64,000 nt of DNA from an uncultured Lachnospiraceae bacterium (lineage in GTDB: Bacteria; Bacillota; Clostridia; Lachnospirales; Lachnospiraceae): contig ONHF01000003.1 of NCBI GenBank assembly GCA_900317555.1, forward strand, positions 1 through 64,000, in the 5' to 3' direction. A program made the position numbers and the translations under genes. The notes beneath the pieces were generated by a model, which had not been told where the DNA came from, searched no databases, and saw only the letters and a list, made by a program, of their open reading frames with translations. Below, piece after piece: positions 1 through 8,238 of this stretch (position 1 is its first letter; each line of letters begins with the position of its first letter).

Positions 1-1965
1 ATGCAGCTCTTCCTCGCCATTTTTCTCGTTGACCGCGGACAGGAGCATGCCGCAGGAGTCGATCCCCATCATCGCTCTCGGCGGGAGATTCGTGATGGCA
101 ATCAGGGTCTTTCCGACCAGCTCTTCCGGCTCGTAATAGGCGTGAATACCGCTTAAAATCACGCGATCCGTGCCCGTTCCGTCGTCCAGAACGAACTTTA
201 AGAGCTTCTTACTCTTCGGAACAGCTTCGCACGCCTTTACCTTCACCGCCCGGAAATCGGACTTAGAGAAGGTGTCGAAATCGACCTGATCCGCAAACAG
301 CGGCTCGATCTTCACACCGGTAAAATCGATCTTTTCGTTCGGGGTGAAGAACCCGGACTGATCAGAAACAGCCTCGGAACTCTTCTCTTCGCCGGTCTTT
401 TCGTCCGCATGTGCTTCATTGTTTTCAGACTTGAGGGTCTTCATTGTCGGGAACAGCAAAACATCCCTGATCGCAGCGCTGTCCGTAAGCAGCATACACA
501 ATCTGTCTATACCATAACCAATTCCACCGGTCGGAGGCATGCCGATTTCCATCGCGTGCAGGAAGTCTTCGTCCGTATGGTTCGCTTCTTCATCGCCTGC
601 CGCCGCCAGTGCGTCCTGTGCGGCAAAACGCTCTCTCTGATCAATCGGATCATTGAGCTCTGAGTACGCGTTGCACATTTCCCAGCCGTTGATATAAAGC
701 TCGAACCGCTCCACCTTGGAAGGATCGGAAGGCTTCTTCTTGGTCAGAGGGGAAATCTCAACCGGATGATCCATGATGAAAGTCGGCTGAATCATCTTGT
801 CCTCGCAATATGTGTCGAAGAACAGATTGACAATATCGCCCTTCTTATGGCGGTCTTCAAATTCGATACCGCGCTCTCGCGCAAGAGCTTTTGCTTCCTC
901 GTCCGAAGAGACCTGATCGAAATCAATGCCTGTCTCCTCTTTGATTGCGTCAACCATCGTCAGTCTGCGGAAAGGCTTTCCAAGATCGATTTGTTTTCCG
1001 CCGTAAGTGATCAGTGTCGTACCACAGACCTTCTGCGCGACATCGCGGAACATGGACTCGGTCAGCTCCATCATTCCGTTATAATCGGTATATGCCTGAT
1101 ACAACTCCATGAGCGTGAATTCAGGGTTATGCCGGGTGTCGGTACCTTCATTGCGGAAAACACGCCCGATCTCATACACTCTCTCCAGACCGCCGATAAT
1201 GAGGCGCTTGAGATACAGTTCCAGAGAAATGCGGAGCCTTCTGTCCTCATTGAGCGCATTGTAATGCGTGATGAACGGTCTTGCCGCGGCGCCGCCCGCG
1301 TTTTCGACGAGCATCGGCGTCTCGACTTCCATGAAGTCGCGGCCGGCAAGAAATGTACGGATCTCCTGAATGATTCTGGATCTCATCTTGAAGGTCTCGC
1401 GAACATCTTCATTCATAATGAGATCGACATATCTCTGACGATAGCGGGTATCTGTATCTGTCAGTCCGTGGAACTTCTCCGGAAGGGGTTCCAACGATTT
1501 GGACAGCAATGTCAGTTCCTTGACATGCACCGAGATTTCTCCGGTCTTTGTACGGAACGGAAAACCCTTCACACCGATGATGTCACCGATATCCAGCTTT
1601 TTAAAGCCGGCATAAGCATCATCGCCCAGGTCGTTGCGGCTGACATAAATCTGAATCCGTCCGTCGCGGTCCTGCAGGTTGGCAAACGAAGCTTTACCCA
1701 TTACACGCTTGAACATCATACGGCCGGCAATCGAAACAGTCGCGGGCTCCTTCGTATAATTACCCTCGGCGTCCTGCTCTCCGCAAAGATCTTCAAACTT
1801 GTCTTTGATCTCCTGCGTATGGTAGGTCTGGTCGTAAGTTGTAATCTTGAACGGATCTTTTCCATCTGCCTGAAGCGCGGCCAGTTTCTCCATTCTGACC
1901 TTTTTCAGCTGTCCCGCATCCTGTGAAGACGCGCTCTGATTCCGGTTGTTCTGATTGTCTGCCAT
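1..1965 (-). CDS. lysS: Lysyl-tRNA synthetase, class II, with C-terminal tRNA-binding domain (3' end cut by window)
   Basis: Charges tRNA-Lys with lysine using ATP. Translation from ATG at 1965 gives at least 655 residues and runs off the window at base 1. An N-terminal OB-fold anticodon-binding region (about 70-170) is followed by the class II core, with motif 2 in [14 protein letters not shown] and the C-terminal motif GIGYGIDRL. After the core ends near residue 505 there is a charged linker ([11 protein letters not shown]) and then an EMAP/Trbp111-type tRNA-binding domain from about 550 ([29 protein letters not shown]). Standard LysRS is about 490-510 residues, so the extra domain is a real fusion, as in MetRS. 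It follows greA by 82 bases and probably shares its promoter. The function is secure; only the last residues are missing. Confidence 0.95.
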   Translation of the reverse strand, partial: MADNQNNRNQSASSQDAGQLKKVRMEKLAALQADGKDPFKITTYDQTYHTQEIKDKFEDLCGEQDAEGNYTKEPATVSIAGRMMFKRVMGKASFANLQDRDGRIQIYVSRNDLGDDAYAGFKKLDIGDIIGVKGFPFRTKTGEISVHVKELTLLSKSLEPLPEKFHGLTDTDTRYRQRYVDLIMNEDVRETFKMRSRIIQEIRTFLAGRDFMEVETPMLVENAGGAAARPFITHYNALNEDRRLRISLELYLKRLIIGGLERVYEIGRVFRNEGTDTRHNPEFTLMELYQAYTDYNGMMELTESMFRDVAQKVCGTTLITYGGKQIDLGKPFRRLTMVDAIKEETGIDFDQVSSDEEAKALARERGIEFEDRHKKGDIVNLFFDTYCEDKMIQPTFIMDHPVEISPLTKKKPSDPSKVERFELYINGWEMCNAYSELNDPIDQRERFAAQDALAAAGDEEANHTDEDFLHAMEIGMPPTGGIGYGIDRLCMLLTDSAAIRDVLLFPTMKTLKSENNEAHADEKTGEEKSSEAVSDQSGFFTPNEKIDFTGVKIEPLFADQVDFDTFSKSDFRAVKVKACEAVPKSKKLLKFVLDDGTGTDRVILSGIHAYYEPEELVGKTLIAITNLPPRAMMGIDSCGMLLSAVNEKNGEEELH

Positions 1966-1994
1966 TTTCCTCTCCCCTGATGCGGACTGCAGTT

Positions 1995-2019
1995 ATAACG
2001 GCCTGTCTGCGGCCGTTAT
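1995..2019 (-). other. Intercistronic inverted repeat between greA and lysS
   Basis: A perfect 9-base inverted repeat (ATAACGGCC / GGCCGTTAT, 7-base loop) lies in the 82-base gap between greA and lysS. On the transcribed minus strand no T tract follows it, so it is not a typical terminator for greA. It could be an mRNA-stability or processing hairpin, or a weak attenuator setting the lysS/greA ratio. On the plus strand the repeat is followed by TTTCCTTT. Confidence 0.5.
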
Positions 2020-2047
2020 TTCCTTTACAGCGGCCTCTATGCAGTCA

Positions 2048-2530
2048 TTATCCTCTTTCGATGCCAAGTACCTTGTAGCCGAAGGTCCCTGCAGGCGTAT
2101 CCACATTGACGGTATCGCCGATCTTGGCGCCGATCAGAGCCTTGCCGACGGGAGACTCGTTCGAAATCTTTCCCTGCAGGCTGTTCGCCTCACTCGAGCC
2201 GACAATCGTATACGCGAGATCTTCATTGTCAACAATATCGTGTACCTTTACCCTGCAGCCTACACTGACCTTGTCAAGGGTAACTTCTCCTTCGTCAACA
2301 ACCTCAATGTTCTTGAGTCTTTCTTCCAGAAGGGAAATGCGCGCTTCGATTTCACGCTGCTCATCCTTGGCTGCGTCGTACTCGGCGTTCTCGGAGAGAT
2401 CGCCCTGCGCCCGCGCGTCCTTGAGTTTCTCGGCCACTTCTCTTCTTCTGTTGACTTTCAGATCGTTCAGCTCGTCCTCGATTTTCTTGAGACCTGCTGT
2501 AGTAATAACTGTTTTTGCTGCTTCTGCCAT
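2048..2530 (-). CDS. greA: Transcription elongation factor GreA
   Basis: Rescues backtracked RNA polymerase by stimulating cleavage of the extruded transcript. The protein is 160 residues, the usual GreA length. The N-terminal coiled-coil finger carries the signature DLSENAEYDAAKD (about 44-56) with the acidic tip residues, and the C-terminal half is the FKBP-like domain (SVGCRVKVHDI, ISNESPVGKALIGAKIGD). The ATG at 2530 is preceded by ACAGGAG. A perfect-consensus promoter lies about 80 bases upstream, so greA starts the greA-lysS unit. No anomalies seen. Confidence 0.97.
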   Translation of the reverse strand: MAEAAKTVITTAGLKKIEDELNDLKVNRRREVAEKLKDARAQGDLSENAEYDAAKDEQREIEARISLLEERLKNIEVVDEGEVTLDKVSVGCRVKVHDIVDNEDLAYTIVGSSEANSLQGKISNESPVGKALIGAKIGDTVNVDTPAGTFGYKVLGIERG

Positions 2531-2610
2531 GATATAACCGCTCCTGTATTTACAATATATTTATTGACGATGCATCAACCAGCTGCAAAATGCCAAACTC
2601 ATGGCCTACA

Positions 2611-2639
2611 ATTATATCCATAATCCGCATCCATGTCAA
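2611..2639 (-). promoter_or_regulatory. Consensus sigma-A promoter for greA-lysS
   Basis: On the minus strand TTGACA (2639-2634) and TATAAT (2616-2611) are separated by exactly 17 bases, matching the consensus at all twelve positions. The predicted start site is near 2604, giving a leader of roughly 70 bases before greA. Confidence 0.9.
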
Positions 2640-2651
2640 TTTAAACCGGGA

Positions 2652-2741
2652 AGCCGGCAGCCCGTGCAGGGCGCGGCGGCATGGCTGCCCGCCGATACCG
2701 TTTTCCGCGCTGCGGCGATGCGGCCGGCTGCCGCGCCCTGT
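2652..2741 (-). repeat. GC-rich inverted repeats with competing pairings between dusB and greA
   Basis: An 11-base arm at 2667-2677 (CAGGGCGCGGC) is exactly complementary to 2730-2740. A second arm at 2655-2662 (CGGCAGCC) is complementary to 2727-2734, which overlaps the first partner, so the two stems exclude each other. No T tract follows on the minus strand, so it is not a simple dusB terminator. Confidence 0.4.
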
Positions 2742-2742
2742 T

Positions 2743-3711
2743 TTACGCGTAAGGAAACTCCTTCGAAAGGAGCTCCTCCAGCTCGCTGAATGTCGTCACG
2801 GTGTTAACCTTTGAACGGATCTTTGAAGCGCCCGGGAATCCCTGCACGTACCATGCGACATGTTTTCTCATCTCGAGAATTCCCTGTTCCTCACCCTTGT
2901 ATAGCAGCATCAGCTGCGCGTGGCGTTCAATCATCTGCACGATCTCCCGTCTGGACGGGCGGCCGGGTTCTTCGCCGGTTTCCAGATAATGATTGATTTC
3001 CGCGAATACCCACGGGTTTCCCTGCGCGCCGCGGCCGACCATAACAGCCGTGCAGCCGGTTTCGTCCAGCATCCGTTTTGCACTCGGTCCGTCTTTGATA
3101 TCGCCATTGCCGATGACGGGAACGCGGACGGCCTGTACAACTTCGGCGATGGTCTCCCGGTCCGCCTCGCCGGAATACATCTGGGTGCGCGTTCTTCCAT
3201 GAACGGCAATCGCGCTGGCTCCGCCGGCTTCCGCGGCCTTCGCGCATTCCACGGCATTGATGTGATTACAGTCAAAACCGCGCCGCATCTTGACCGTTAC
3301 AGGTCTTGAAGAAGCGCGGACGCAGGCGCGGACGATCTTTTCAATCAGGGCCGGATTTTTCATCAAAGCAGACCCCTCCTGATTATTCACGATCTTCGGT
3401 ACAGGACATCCCATGTTGATGTCCAGGATGTCAAAGTCCCAGTCCTCTATTCTTCTTGCGGCCTCTGCCATCACCTCCGGCTCGTGGCCGAAAATCTGCA
3501 GTGCCACCGGAGCCTCGGAGGGGAGGGTTCTGGCGAGCTCCGCTGTTTTGCAGTTACCAAAAGTAACAGCCTTCGCGCTGATCATTTCCATGACGGAAAG
3601 TCCCGCGCCCTGTTCTTTGCAAAGCAGCCGGAACGGAAGATCAGACACGCCGGCCATCGGTGCAAGCACAGTCCGGTTCGGTATGGTTACATTTCCTATC
3701 TGCCAGCGCAT
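2743..3711 (-). CDS. dusB: tRNA-dihydrouridine synthase (DusB type)
   Basis: FMN- and NADPH-dependent reduction of specific uridines in tRNA to dihydrouridine. The 322 residues fit the Dus family: an N-terminal TIM barrel starting APMAGVSDLPFR, the catalytic cysteine in NMGCPVPKI (Cys102), VKMRRGFD, the FMN-phosphate segment IGNGDI, and a C-terminal helical domain. The start codon lies two bases after the stop of the upstream acidic protein gene, so the two are probably translationally coupled and part of birA-unknown-dusB. The separate greA promoter lies downstream. Which Dus subtype it is (B or another) is inferred from general similarity. Confidence 0.93.
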   Translation of the reverse strand: MRWQIGNVTIPNRTVLAPMAGVSDLPFRLLCKEQGAGLSVMEMISAKAVTFGNCKTAELARTLPSEAPVALQIFGHEPEVMAEAARRIEDWDFDILDINMGCPVPKIVNNQEGSALMKNPALIEKIVRACVRASSRPVTVKMRRGFDCNHINAVECAKAAEAGGASAIAVHGRTRTQMYSGEADRETIAEVVQAVRVPVIGNGDIKDGPSAKRMLDETGCTAVMVGRGAQGNPWVFAEINHYLETGEEPGRPSRREIVQMIERHAQLMLLYKGEEQGILEMRKHVAWYVQGFPGASKIRSKVNTVTTFSELEELLSKEFPYA

Positions 3712-3713
3712 CG

Positions 3714-4247
3714 TTATTCGACATCCTCCGGGGTACTTTCCTTGTGGTAATCGTCGCCGTTCTCCAGACGCCGGCCTGTATCCGCAGTCTCTTCGTTCCG
3801 CAGGCTCTCCTCCGGTGCAAGCGCGTCTTCCTCCAGCAGCTCTGAGGGGTCCATATGCAGAAAATGCACCTTGAAATAAATCGAAAGCGAATCAAACAGC
3901 TCTTTCTTGCTGTCTCTGACCTGCCGGATTAAAAGGCCGCAGCCGATGTCGTCATAAAGCAGGTCGTCTTCGTCCGCTTCGGATTCCAGAACAACTTCTC
4001 CGCCCGGTGTAAGATTCACCGTAAAAACACCGCCGACCTCCTCCGTAAACAGACAGCAGATGATGCGCAGCTCTTCCTTGACGGTCTCGGGAAGTCCGCT
4101 GAATTTCGGATTGATGTAGTATTTCTTGTCATAAGCGTTCGATCCGCATAAAACAACGCGGTAGTGCCTCTGTGCAGCTGCCGCGTCCGTGTCATCGTCG
4201 CTGTCTATGTTGGTATAAATCGTAGTTCTCTTTGCGTATTCCGACAT
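3714..4247 (-). CDS. Conserved acidic protein of unknown function (possibly DUF6145)
   Basis: A 177-residue soluble protein with no membrane segment. I see no catalytic motif. The middle (about 28-130) looks like a compact folded domain with the patterns YRVVLCGSNAYDKKYYIN and EELRIICCLFTEEVGG, and the C-terminal 45 residues are acidic and probably disordered. It resembles the DUF6145 proteins of Clostridia as I remember them, but I could not check this. The ATG at 4247 has AAAGGAC upstream. It is 22 bases downstream of birA and two bases upstream of dusB, so it is likely co-transcribed with both. Function unknown. Confidence 0.75.
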   Translation of the reverse strand: MSEYAKRTTIYTNIDSDDDTDAAAAQRHYRVVLCGSNAYDKKYYINPKFSGLPETVKEELRIICCLFTEEVGGVFTVNLTPGGEVVLESEADEDDLLYDDIGCGLLIRQVRDSKKELFDSLSIYFKVHFLHMDPSELLEEDALAPEESLRNEETADTGRRLENGDDYHKESTPEDVE

Positions 4248-4269
4248 ACTGTCCTTTCTGTTTCAGCGT

Positions 4270-5283
4270 TCAAACATACCCCATGACGCCGCGGACGGAA
4301 ATCTCGCCGCTGCTGACGGGTATGATTTTGTCATCGGCCGTGCGCACCAGAAGTTCTCCTGTGTCGGAAATGCCAAGAGCTGTTCCTTCATACTCGCCCC
4401 TGGGATCGAGCACACGCACACGTCTTCCGGCGTTGACCAGTCCCCGCTCATAGTCTGCCTTCAGCGGCTTCAGCGAGCCGGCAGTCAGGAATTTCTCATA
4501 ATCTTCTTCAAAACAGTTCCAGATATCCGCGACCAGCGCTGCGCGGCAGAGCGGTCGTCCCAGAGCATCCGCAATGGTTGCCGCCGTGTCCCGGACTTCC
4601 GGCGGAACTGTGCTGATATTGATATTCAGCCCTGTGCCGATTGTAATATCTTTGATTTCCCGTTCTTCGAGGCGCATCTCTGTCAGGATGCCGACAATCT
4701 TCTTGTACGTTTTGCCGCCGTCAACCGATACAACACCGTCGTTCGGCCACTTGATGCCAAAGCGTACACCGGCCGGCGCGCTCTGTTTCTCCAGCGTTCT
4801 GAAAACCGCAAGCGCCATAATCAAGGTCGTCATCGGCGCCCTGTCCGGGTTGATCGAAGGCTTGAGCAGAATGCTCATATATACGTTGCCGCCGGATGGA
4901 GAAATCCAGGTGCGGCCGCGGCGGCCTTTGCCTGCGGTTTGTTTTTCCGAAACGCAGAGTGTACCGTTGCCGTATCCCTCGTCGGAAAGTTTCTGAATGT
5001 CATTGTTCGTGGAGCCGGTCTCCTTCGCGCAAAACAGCGGCCGCCCCACCCACTTCGTCCGCAGCCGGCGTTCGATTTCAACGCCGTTGAAGACATCCGC
5101 GTTTTCTATGGCACGCAGGCGATAGCCCCGGTTTGTTACAGCTTCAATTTCATAGCCGTCTGCCCGGAGCGCGCTGATCGCCTTCCAGACAGCGGTTCTG
5201 GATACGCCGAGCGCTTCACAAAGCTGCTGTCCGGAAACAAAACCGTCCGCTTCTTCGAGCAGCTGCAGGATTTTTTCTTTCAT
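4270..5283 (-). CDS. birA: Bifunctional biotin--protein ligase / biotin operon repressor
   Basis: Activates biotin to biotinyl-AMP, attaches it to carboxylase subunits, and probably represses biotin genes. Residues 1-60 form a winged helix (SGQQLCEALGVSRTAVWKAI), as in group II BirA. The ligase domain carries the biotinyl-AMP loop GKGRRGRTW (118-126), then IKWPND and the C-terminal SH3-like domain (GEYEGTALGISDTGELLV). The 337-residue length is typical. I chose the ATG at 5283 because AAGAGG lies 9-10 bases upstream and the HTH begins immediately; the frame stays open further upstream through degenerate repeats, but that extension has no family counterpart. Confidence 0.94.
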   Translation of the reverse strand: MKEKILQLLEEADGFVSGQQLCEALGVSRTAVWKAISALRADGYEIEAVTNRGYRLRAIENADVFNGVEIERRLRTKWVGRPLFCAKETGSTNNDIQKLSDEGYGNGTLCVSEKQTAGKGRRGRTWISPSGGNVYMSILLKPSINPDRAPMTTLIMALAVFRTLEKQSAPAGVRFGIKWPNDGVVSVDGGKTYKKIVGILTEMRLEEREIKDITIGTGLNINISTVPPEVRDTAATIADALGRPLCRAALVADIWNCFEEDYEKFLTAGSLKPLKADYERGLVNAGRRVRVLDPRGEYEGTALGISDTGELLVRTADDKIIPVSSGEISVRGVMGYV

Positions 5284-5315
5284 GCTGATTGCCTCTTTAC
5301 TATTCGTAACCTGCC

Positions 5316-5430
5316 GTAGCGGCAAGCCCCGGCGCATTAACTCTTCGCAGAACGCGCGGCGGCAGACCCGGCGCATCTCTCTGCACAGACTTGCGCGGCG
5401 GCAGCCCCCGGCGCATCTACTCTGCATAGC
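5316..5430 (-). repeat. Three imperfect ~39-base tandem repeats spanning the end of argF
   Basis: The segment GGCGCAT recurs at 5331, 5370 and 5410 (periods 39 and 40), each time inside a similar context (GGCAGxCCCGGCGCAT, then CTCTGCA). The copy at 5410 includes the argF stop codon and last codons; the other two lie in the argF-birA gap. They look like tail duplications of the argF 3' end that have since diverged. Confidence 0.7.
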
Positions 5431-6418
5431 CCAGTGTGGCCGCCATAACCGCCTTGATCGTGTGCATACGGTTCTCGGCCTCCTGAAAAACAATGGACCG
5501 GCTGCTCTCAAACACCTCGTCCGTCACTTCCATCTCTGTAAGGCCGTACTTTTCATGGATCTTTTCACCAATGCCGGTATGCAGGTCGTGGAACGCGGGC
5601 AGGCAGTGCATGAAAACCGCGTCCGCGCTGCCAGGCTGCATAAGCTCTGACGTAATGCGGTACGGGAGGAGATCGTGAATCCTCTCCTGCCATACCTCAT
5701 CAGGCTCTCCCATCGAAACCCAGACATCTGTGTAGAAAACATCCGCTCCGCTTGCGGCTTCCGAAGTGTCTTCCGTAAGGCGCACAGAACCGCCGCTTTC
5801 CGCGGCAAGCTCTTCACACCGGCGGACCAGGGCAGGGTCTGGGAAATACTTTTTGTTCGAGCACAAGGTCACATGCATTCCCATTTTCGCTCCGAGAACC
5901 ATCAGAGAGTTTCCGGTGTTGTATCTTGCGTCACCGAAATAGCTCAGTCTGATTCCCTTGGTACGACCGAAATGTTCGCGAATGGTCAGAAGATCGGCAA
6001 GCATCTGCGTCGGATGAAATTCGTTGGTCAGGCCGTTCCAGACAGGAACCTTGGAGTACTTCGCGAGTTCTTCAACGATGTCCTGTCCGAAGCCGCGGTA
6101 TTCGATGCCGTCAAACATGGAGGCAAGGACTCTCGCGGTATCCGCGATCGACTCTTTCTTTCCGATCTGGGAGCCCGAAGGATCAAGGTAAGTCGTTCCC
6201 ATGCCGAGATCGTGCGCGCCGACTTCAAATGCGCATCTGGTTCGCGTGCTTGTTTTCTCGAAAATCAGGGCAACATTCTTCCCGCGCAGGCGGTCAACAG
6301 CAATTCCCTTTTTCTTCTTATCCTTGAAATCTGCGGAAAGATCTATAAGATACTGTATCTCCTCTGCCGAAAAATCAAGAAGTTTCAGAAAATCTCTGCC
6401 TTTCAGATCTACGCTCAT
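5417..6418 (-). CDS. argF: Ornithine carbamoyltransferase
   Basis: Makes citrulline from ornithine and carbamoyl phosphate (or the reverse in the arginine deiminase pathway). The 333 residues contain the carbamoyl-phosphate loop STRTR (57-61), HPTQ, the ornithine-binding [11 protein letters not shown] stretch and the catalytic-cysteine motif HCLPAFH, which separates it from aspartate carbamoyltransferase. ATG at 6418 is preceded by AGGAGG at a good distance. No other arginine gene is adjacent, so anabolic (ArgF) and catabolic (ArcB) roles cannot be separated from this window. The end of the gene lies in a tandem repeat array. Confidence 0.93.
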   Translation of the reverse strand: MSVDLKGRDFLKLLDFSAEEIQYLIDLSADFKDKKKKGIAVDRLRGKNVALIFEKTSTRTRCAFEVGAHDLGMGTTYLDPSGSQIGKKESIADTARVLASMFDGIEYRGFGQDIVEELAKYSKVPVWNGLTNEFHPTQMLADLLTIREHFGRTKGIRLSYFGDARYNTGNSLMVLGAKMGMHVTLCSNKKYFPDPALVRRCEELAAESGGSVRLTEDTSEAASGADVFYTDVWVSMGEPDEVWQERIHDLLPYRITSELMQPGSADAVFMHCLPAFHDLHTGIGEKIHEKYGLTEMEVTDEVFESSRSIVFQEAENRMHTIKAVMAATLGYAE

Positions 6419-6515
6419 GCCGTGCCTCCTGTAATTTGCGAAAATTATGCTTTGCCTTTTTGAAGTCTTCTGATCGCGTTGCCCCGAAGTCTCATTGTCA
6501 CCCTTCATTGAGCGT

Positions 6516-6544
6516 ATTTTAAAACAATCGCAAACACCTTGCAA
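6516..6544 (-). promoter_or_regulatory. Probable promoter for argF
   Basis: Minus strand TTGCAA (6544-6539), 17-base spacer, TAAAAT (6521-6516). The predicted leader to argF is about 90 bases. No clear ArgR box is visible. Confidence 0.65.
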
Positions 6545-6587
6545 GCAAGCGGATGCCGCAGGCGGCCTTAAAGCGGGCGCCGTGAAG

Positions 6588-6630
6588 TTTAAAAAGCGGA
6601 CGCCGCACAGTTAAAAGCCGCGCGGCGTCC
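6588..6630 (-). terminator. Intrinsic terminator of the cell-wall hydrolase gene
   Basis: A perfect 9-base stem, GGACGCCGC (6598-6606 on plus) with GCGGCGTCC (6622-6630), is followed on the minus strand by GCTTTTTAAA. It lies about 80 bases past the hydrolase stop. Confidence 0.85.
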
Positions 6631-6708
6631 ACAAGGAATCTGTTGATATTTAAGTATGTCAGCGATGTCCGCCCATCAAGGCGCAGCGGCTGCAGCCCTT
6701 TCCGGCCG

Positions 6709-7941
6709 TTACATCATTCCCCAGAAGCAATGCGCTCCGATGATGGTTCCGCTCGAATGCAGTTCTCTGCGCATAAAGAAGACGGAACCTCCAACCGGCT
6801 TCGATCCCGCAAGTGCTTCGTCAGCCGCGGCATAGCAGTCAGCAGGAACGGTGCCTCTCTTCAATACGCGGTTTAACCATCCGGAGCCTGCCGGTGAAAA
6901 CTGTCCTCTCTGATAAACAACCGAAGAAATCGAGTTCGGGAACTTAGCGCTGTTAACACGGTTCATAACGACATTGCCAACCGCGACCTTTCCGGTATGG
7001 CTCTGGTTGCCTGCTTCGCAGTAAATGATCGCGGCGAGCAGCTCACGGTCGGAAGCGGACACTGCTGTATTCGTCTGTGCGGCTGCCGGCGCCTGTGCTG
7101 CCTGTGCAGCGGCCTGCGCCTGCTGCAGCTGAACCTGCTGCAGTGCCTGCAGCGCCTGTGCCGCCTGATAAGACGCGGCCGGCGTCTGCTGCTGAGTTTG
7201 TGTCTGCGCAGCGGCTGTTTCCGTAGTCGCTGCGGCGGCTGCCTCGGTGCCGGCTGTAGGAGCTGCGTCCGTGCTGGCTGCGGTCGCCGCTTCCGTGCTG
7301 GCTACCGCTGTAGCAGTCGATTCGGTGCTGGCTGCGGCGGCTGCTTCTGTGCTGGCTGCAGTGGCTGCGTTCGTGTTGGCTGTGGCAGCTGCATTCGTGC
7401 TGGCTGCCGCTGTAGCAGTCGATTCGGTGCTGGCTGCGTCCTCGCTGGCCATGGAAGCTGCGTCCTGAATGTCTTTCGCCTGCGCGGCTGCCTGCGAGAG
7501 ATAGAGTGCGGCATCGTTCTGGCTTTCCGCCTGTGCCTGCAGATCAGCGCCGCTCTGAGTGCTTGCTGCAGATGTCTCGGAGGATTCTGTACTTGCTGCC
7601 GCCGCGGACTGCACGGTATCTTCTTTCATGACTTCGTCCAGAATTTGTCTTTCCTCATCGGTAAGTTCATCGGAAACCGTTCCGTCCGAAATGTCTTCCG
7701 CCTTTTTCTGAACAATTGCCTTCTTGGTCTTGATGACCGCGTCCTGTGCGATCTTCATGGCCGTCTCTTCATCATTGCCTGCTTCAAGTGCCGCACGATA
7801 AAACTTCTGCGCCGCTTCTGTTGCCTGATCATTCATGGACGTCTGATCTGCCGCGAAAGCGGCGAGCGGACTCGACACGGTGAGGACGGCTGCTGCCATC
7901 AGTGCAAAGGTTTTAACTGTAATACTTTTTGTAAGCTTCAT
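6709..7941 (-). CDS. Secreted cell-wall hydrolase, SleB-like (Hydrolase_2), with Ala/Ser/Thr-repeat linker
   Basis: Probably a secreted peptidoglycan hydrolase. Residues 1-30 form a signal peptide (TVSSPLAAFAAD, cleavage near 30). Residues 31-110 are a helical region rich in Ala, Glu and Gln. About 115-290 is low-complexity Ala/Ser/Thr then Gln, with repeated AASTE units. Residues 295-410 match the SleB/CwlJ-type catalytic domain: LLAAIIYCEAGNQ (catalytic Glu309), VGNVVMNRV and QFSPAGSGW. The ATG at 7941 has GGAG 7-8 bases upstream. The gene has its own promoter and terminator, so it is a single-gene unit. A spore-cortex role is possible but not shown by the context; vegetative remodelling is equally likely. 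Confidence 0.85.
   Translation of the reverse strand: MKLTKSITVKTFALMAAAVLTVSSPLAAFAADQTSMNDQATEAAQKFYRAALEAGNDEETAMKIAQDAVIKTKKAIVQKKAEDISDGTVSDELTDEERQILDEVMKEDTVQSAAAASTESSETSAASTQSGADLQAQAESQNDAALYLSQAAAQAKDIQDAASMASEDAASTESTATAAASTNAAATANTNAATAASTEAAAAASTESTATAVASTEAATAASTDAAPTAGTEAAAAATTETAAAQTQTQQQTPAASYQAAQALQALQQVQLQQAQAAAQAAQAPAAAQTNTAVSASDRELLAAIIYCEAGNQSHTGKVAVGNVVMNRVNSAKFPNSISSVVYQRGQFSPAGSGWLNRVLKRGTVPADCYAAADEALAGSKPVGGSVFFMRRELHSSGTIIGAHCFWGMM
7195..7464 (-). repeat. In-frame repeats coding the Ala/Ser/Thr linker
   Basis: Tandem degenerate units encode AASTE-type peptides. One 32-base stretch occurs identically at 7305-7336 and 7407-7438 (offset 102 bases, in frame), a sign of recent repeat expansion or contraction. 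Confidence 0.8.
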
Positions 7942-8018
7942 TCACTCTCCTGCAAATGACAGCAGCTTTTGTAAGCGCTCTCATTTGTTTTCTGTTCCTG
8001 ATTATTAAATCGCGATTT

Positions 8019-8049
8019 CAATTTGTTACGTATTTGTTACGACAAATTG
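8019..8049 (-). repeat. Inverted and direct repeats in the hydrolase leader
   Basis: CAATTTGT (8019-8026) and ACAAATTG (8042-8049) form a perfect inverted repeat, and within it ATTTGTTACG occurs twice (8021-8030, 8032-8041), period 11. It begins at about the predicted transcription start, so it could be a 5' stem or an operator. The rest of the 297-base gap 7942-8238 holds the promoter below, the proC terminator, and nothing else I can identify. Confidence 0.6.
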
Positions 8050-8054
8050 GTTGT

Positions 8055-8083
8055 ACTCTATCACTGTGTAATAATTTTGTCAA
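8055..8083 (-). promoter_or_regulatory. Promoter of the cell-wall hydrolase gene
   Basis: Minus strand TTGACA (8083-8078), 17-base spacer, TAGAGT (8060-8055). The -35 is perfect and the -10 matches four of six positions. The predicted leader is about 105 bases. Confidence 0.75.
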
Positions 8084-8189
8084 GTTTTGACTTTTAAGGG
8101 AGTGAGATAGGCTTTTGCAGGTTACAAGATAGATGTGGGGCGACGCGCGGCAGTAATGCACAGATTATATTGTATCAGACGAGAACAAA

Positions 8190-8218
8190 GAAAAAGCCGG
8201 CAGGCCAAGCCCGCCGGC
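8190..8218 (-). terminator. Intrinsic terminator of proC
   Basis: A ten-base stem (8196-8205 with 8209-8218, one G-U pair, 3-base loop) is followed on the minus strand by TTTTTC. It lies about 20 bases past the proC stop and ends the pfkA-methyltransferase-proC run. Confidence 0.9.
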
Positions 8219-8238
8219 ATCACATTGGAAATATCACA

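Noticed and set aside
128-134. tRNA or rRNA genes anywhere in the window
   Set aside because: I scanned the gaps for TTCRA-loop and CCA-adjacent patterns and found none; most gaps are too short. The coordinates given are only a placeholder.
5283-5511. Longer birA start giving a 413-residue protein
   Set aside because: The extension is encoded by argF-tail repeats and the argF end; the HTH starts exactly at ATG 5283 with a good ribosome site.
7942-8054. Cyclic-di-AMP (ydaO) riboswitch before the cell-wall hydrolase gene
   Set aside because: Such switches often precede hydrolase genes, but the leader is about 105 bases and I cannot find the conserved core blocks.
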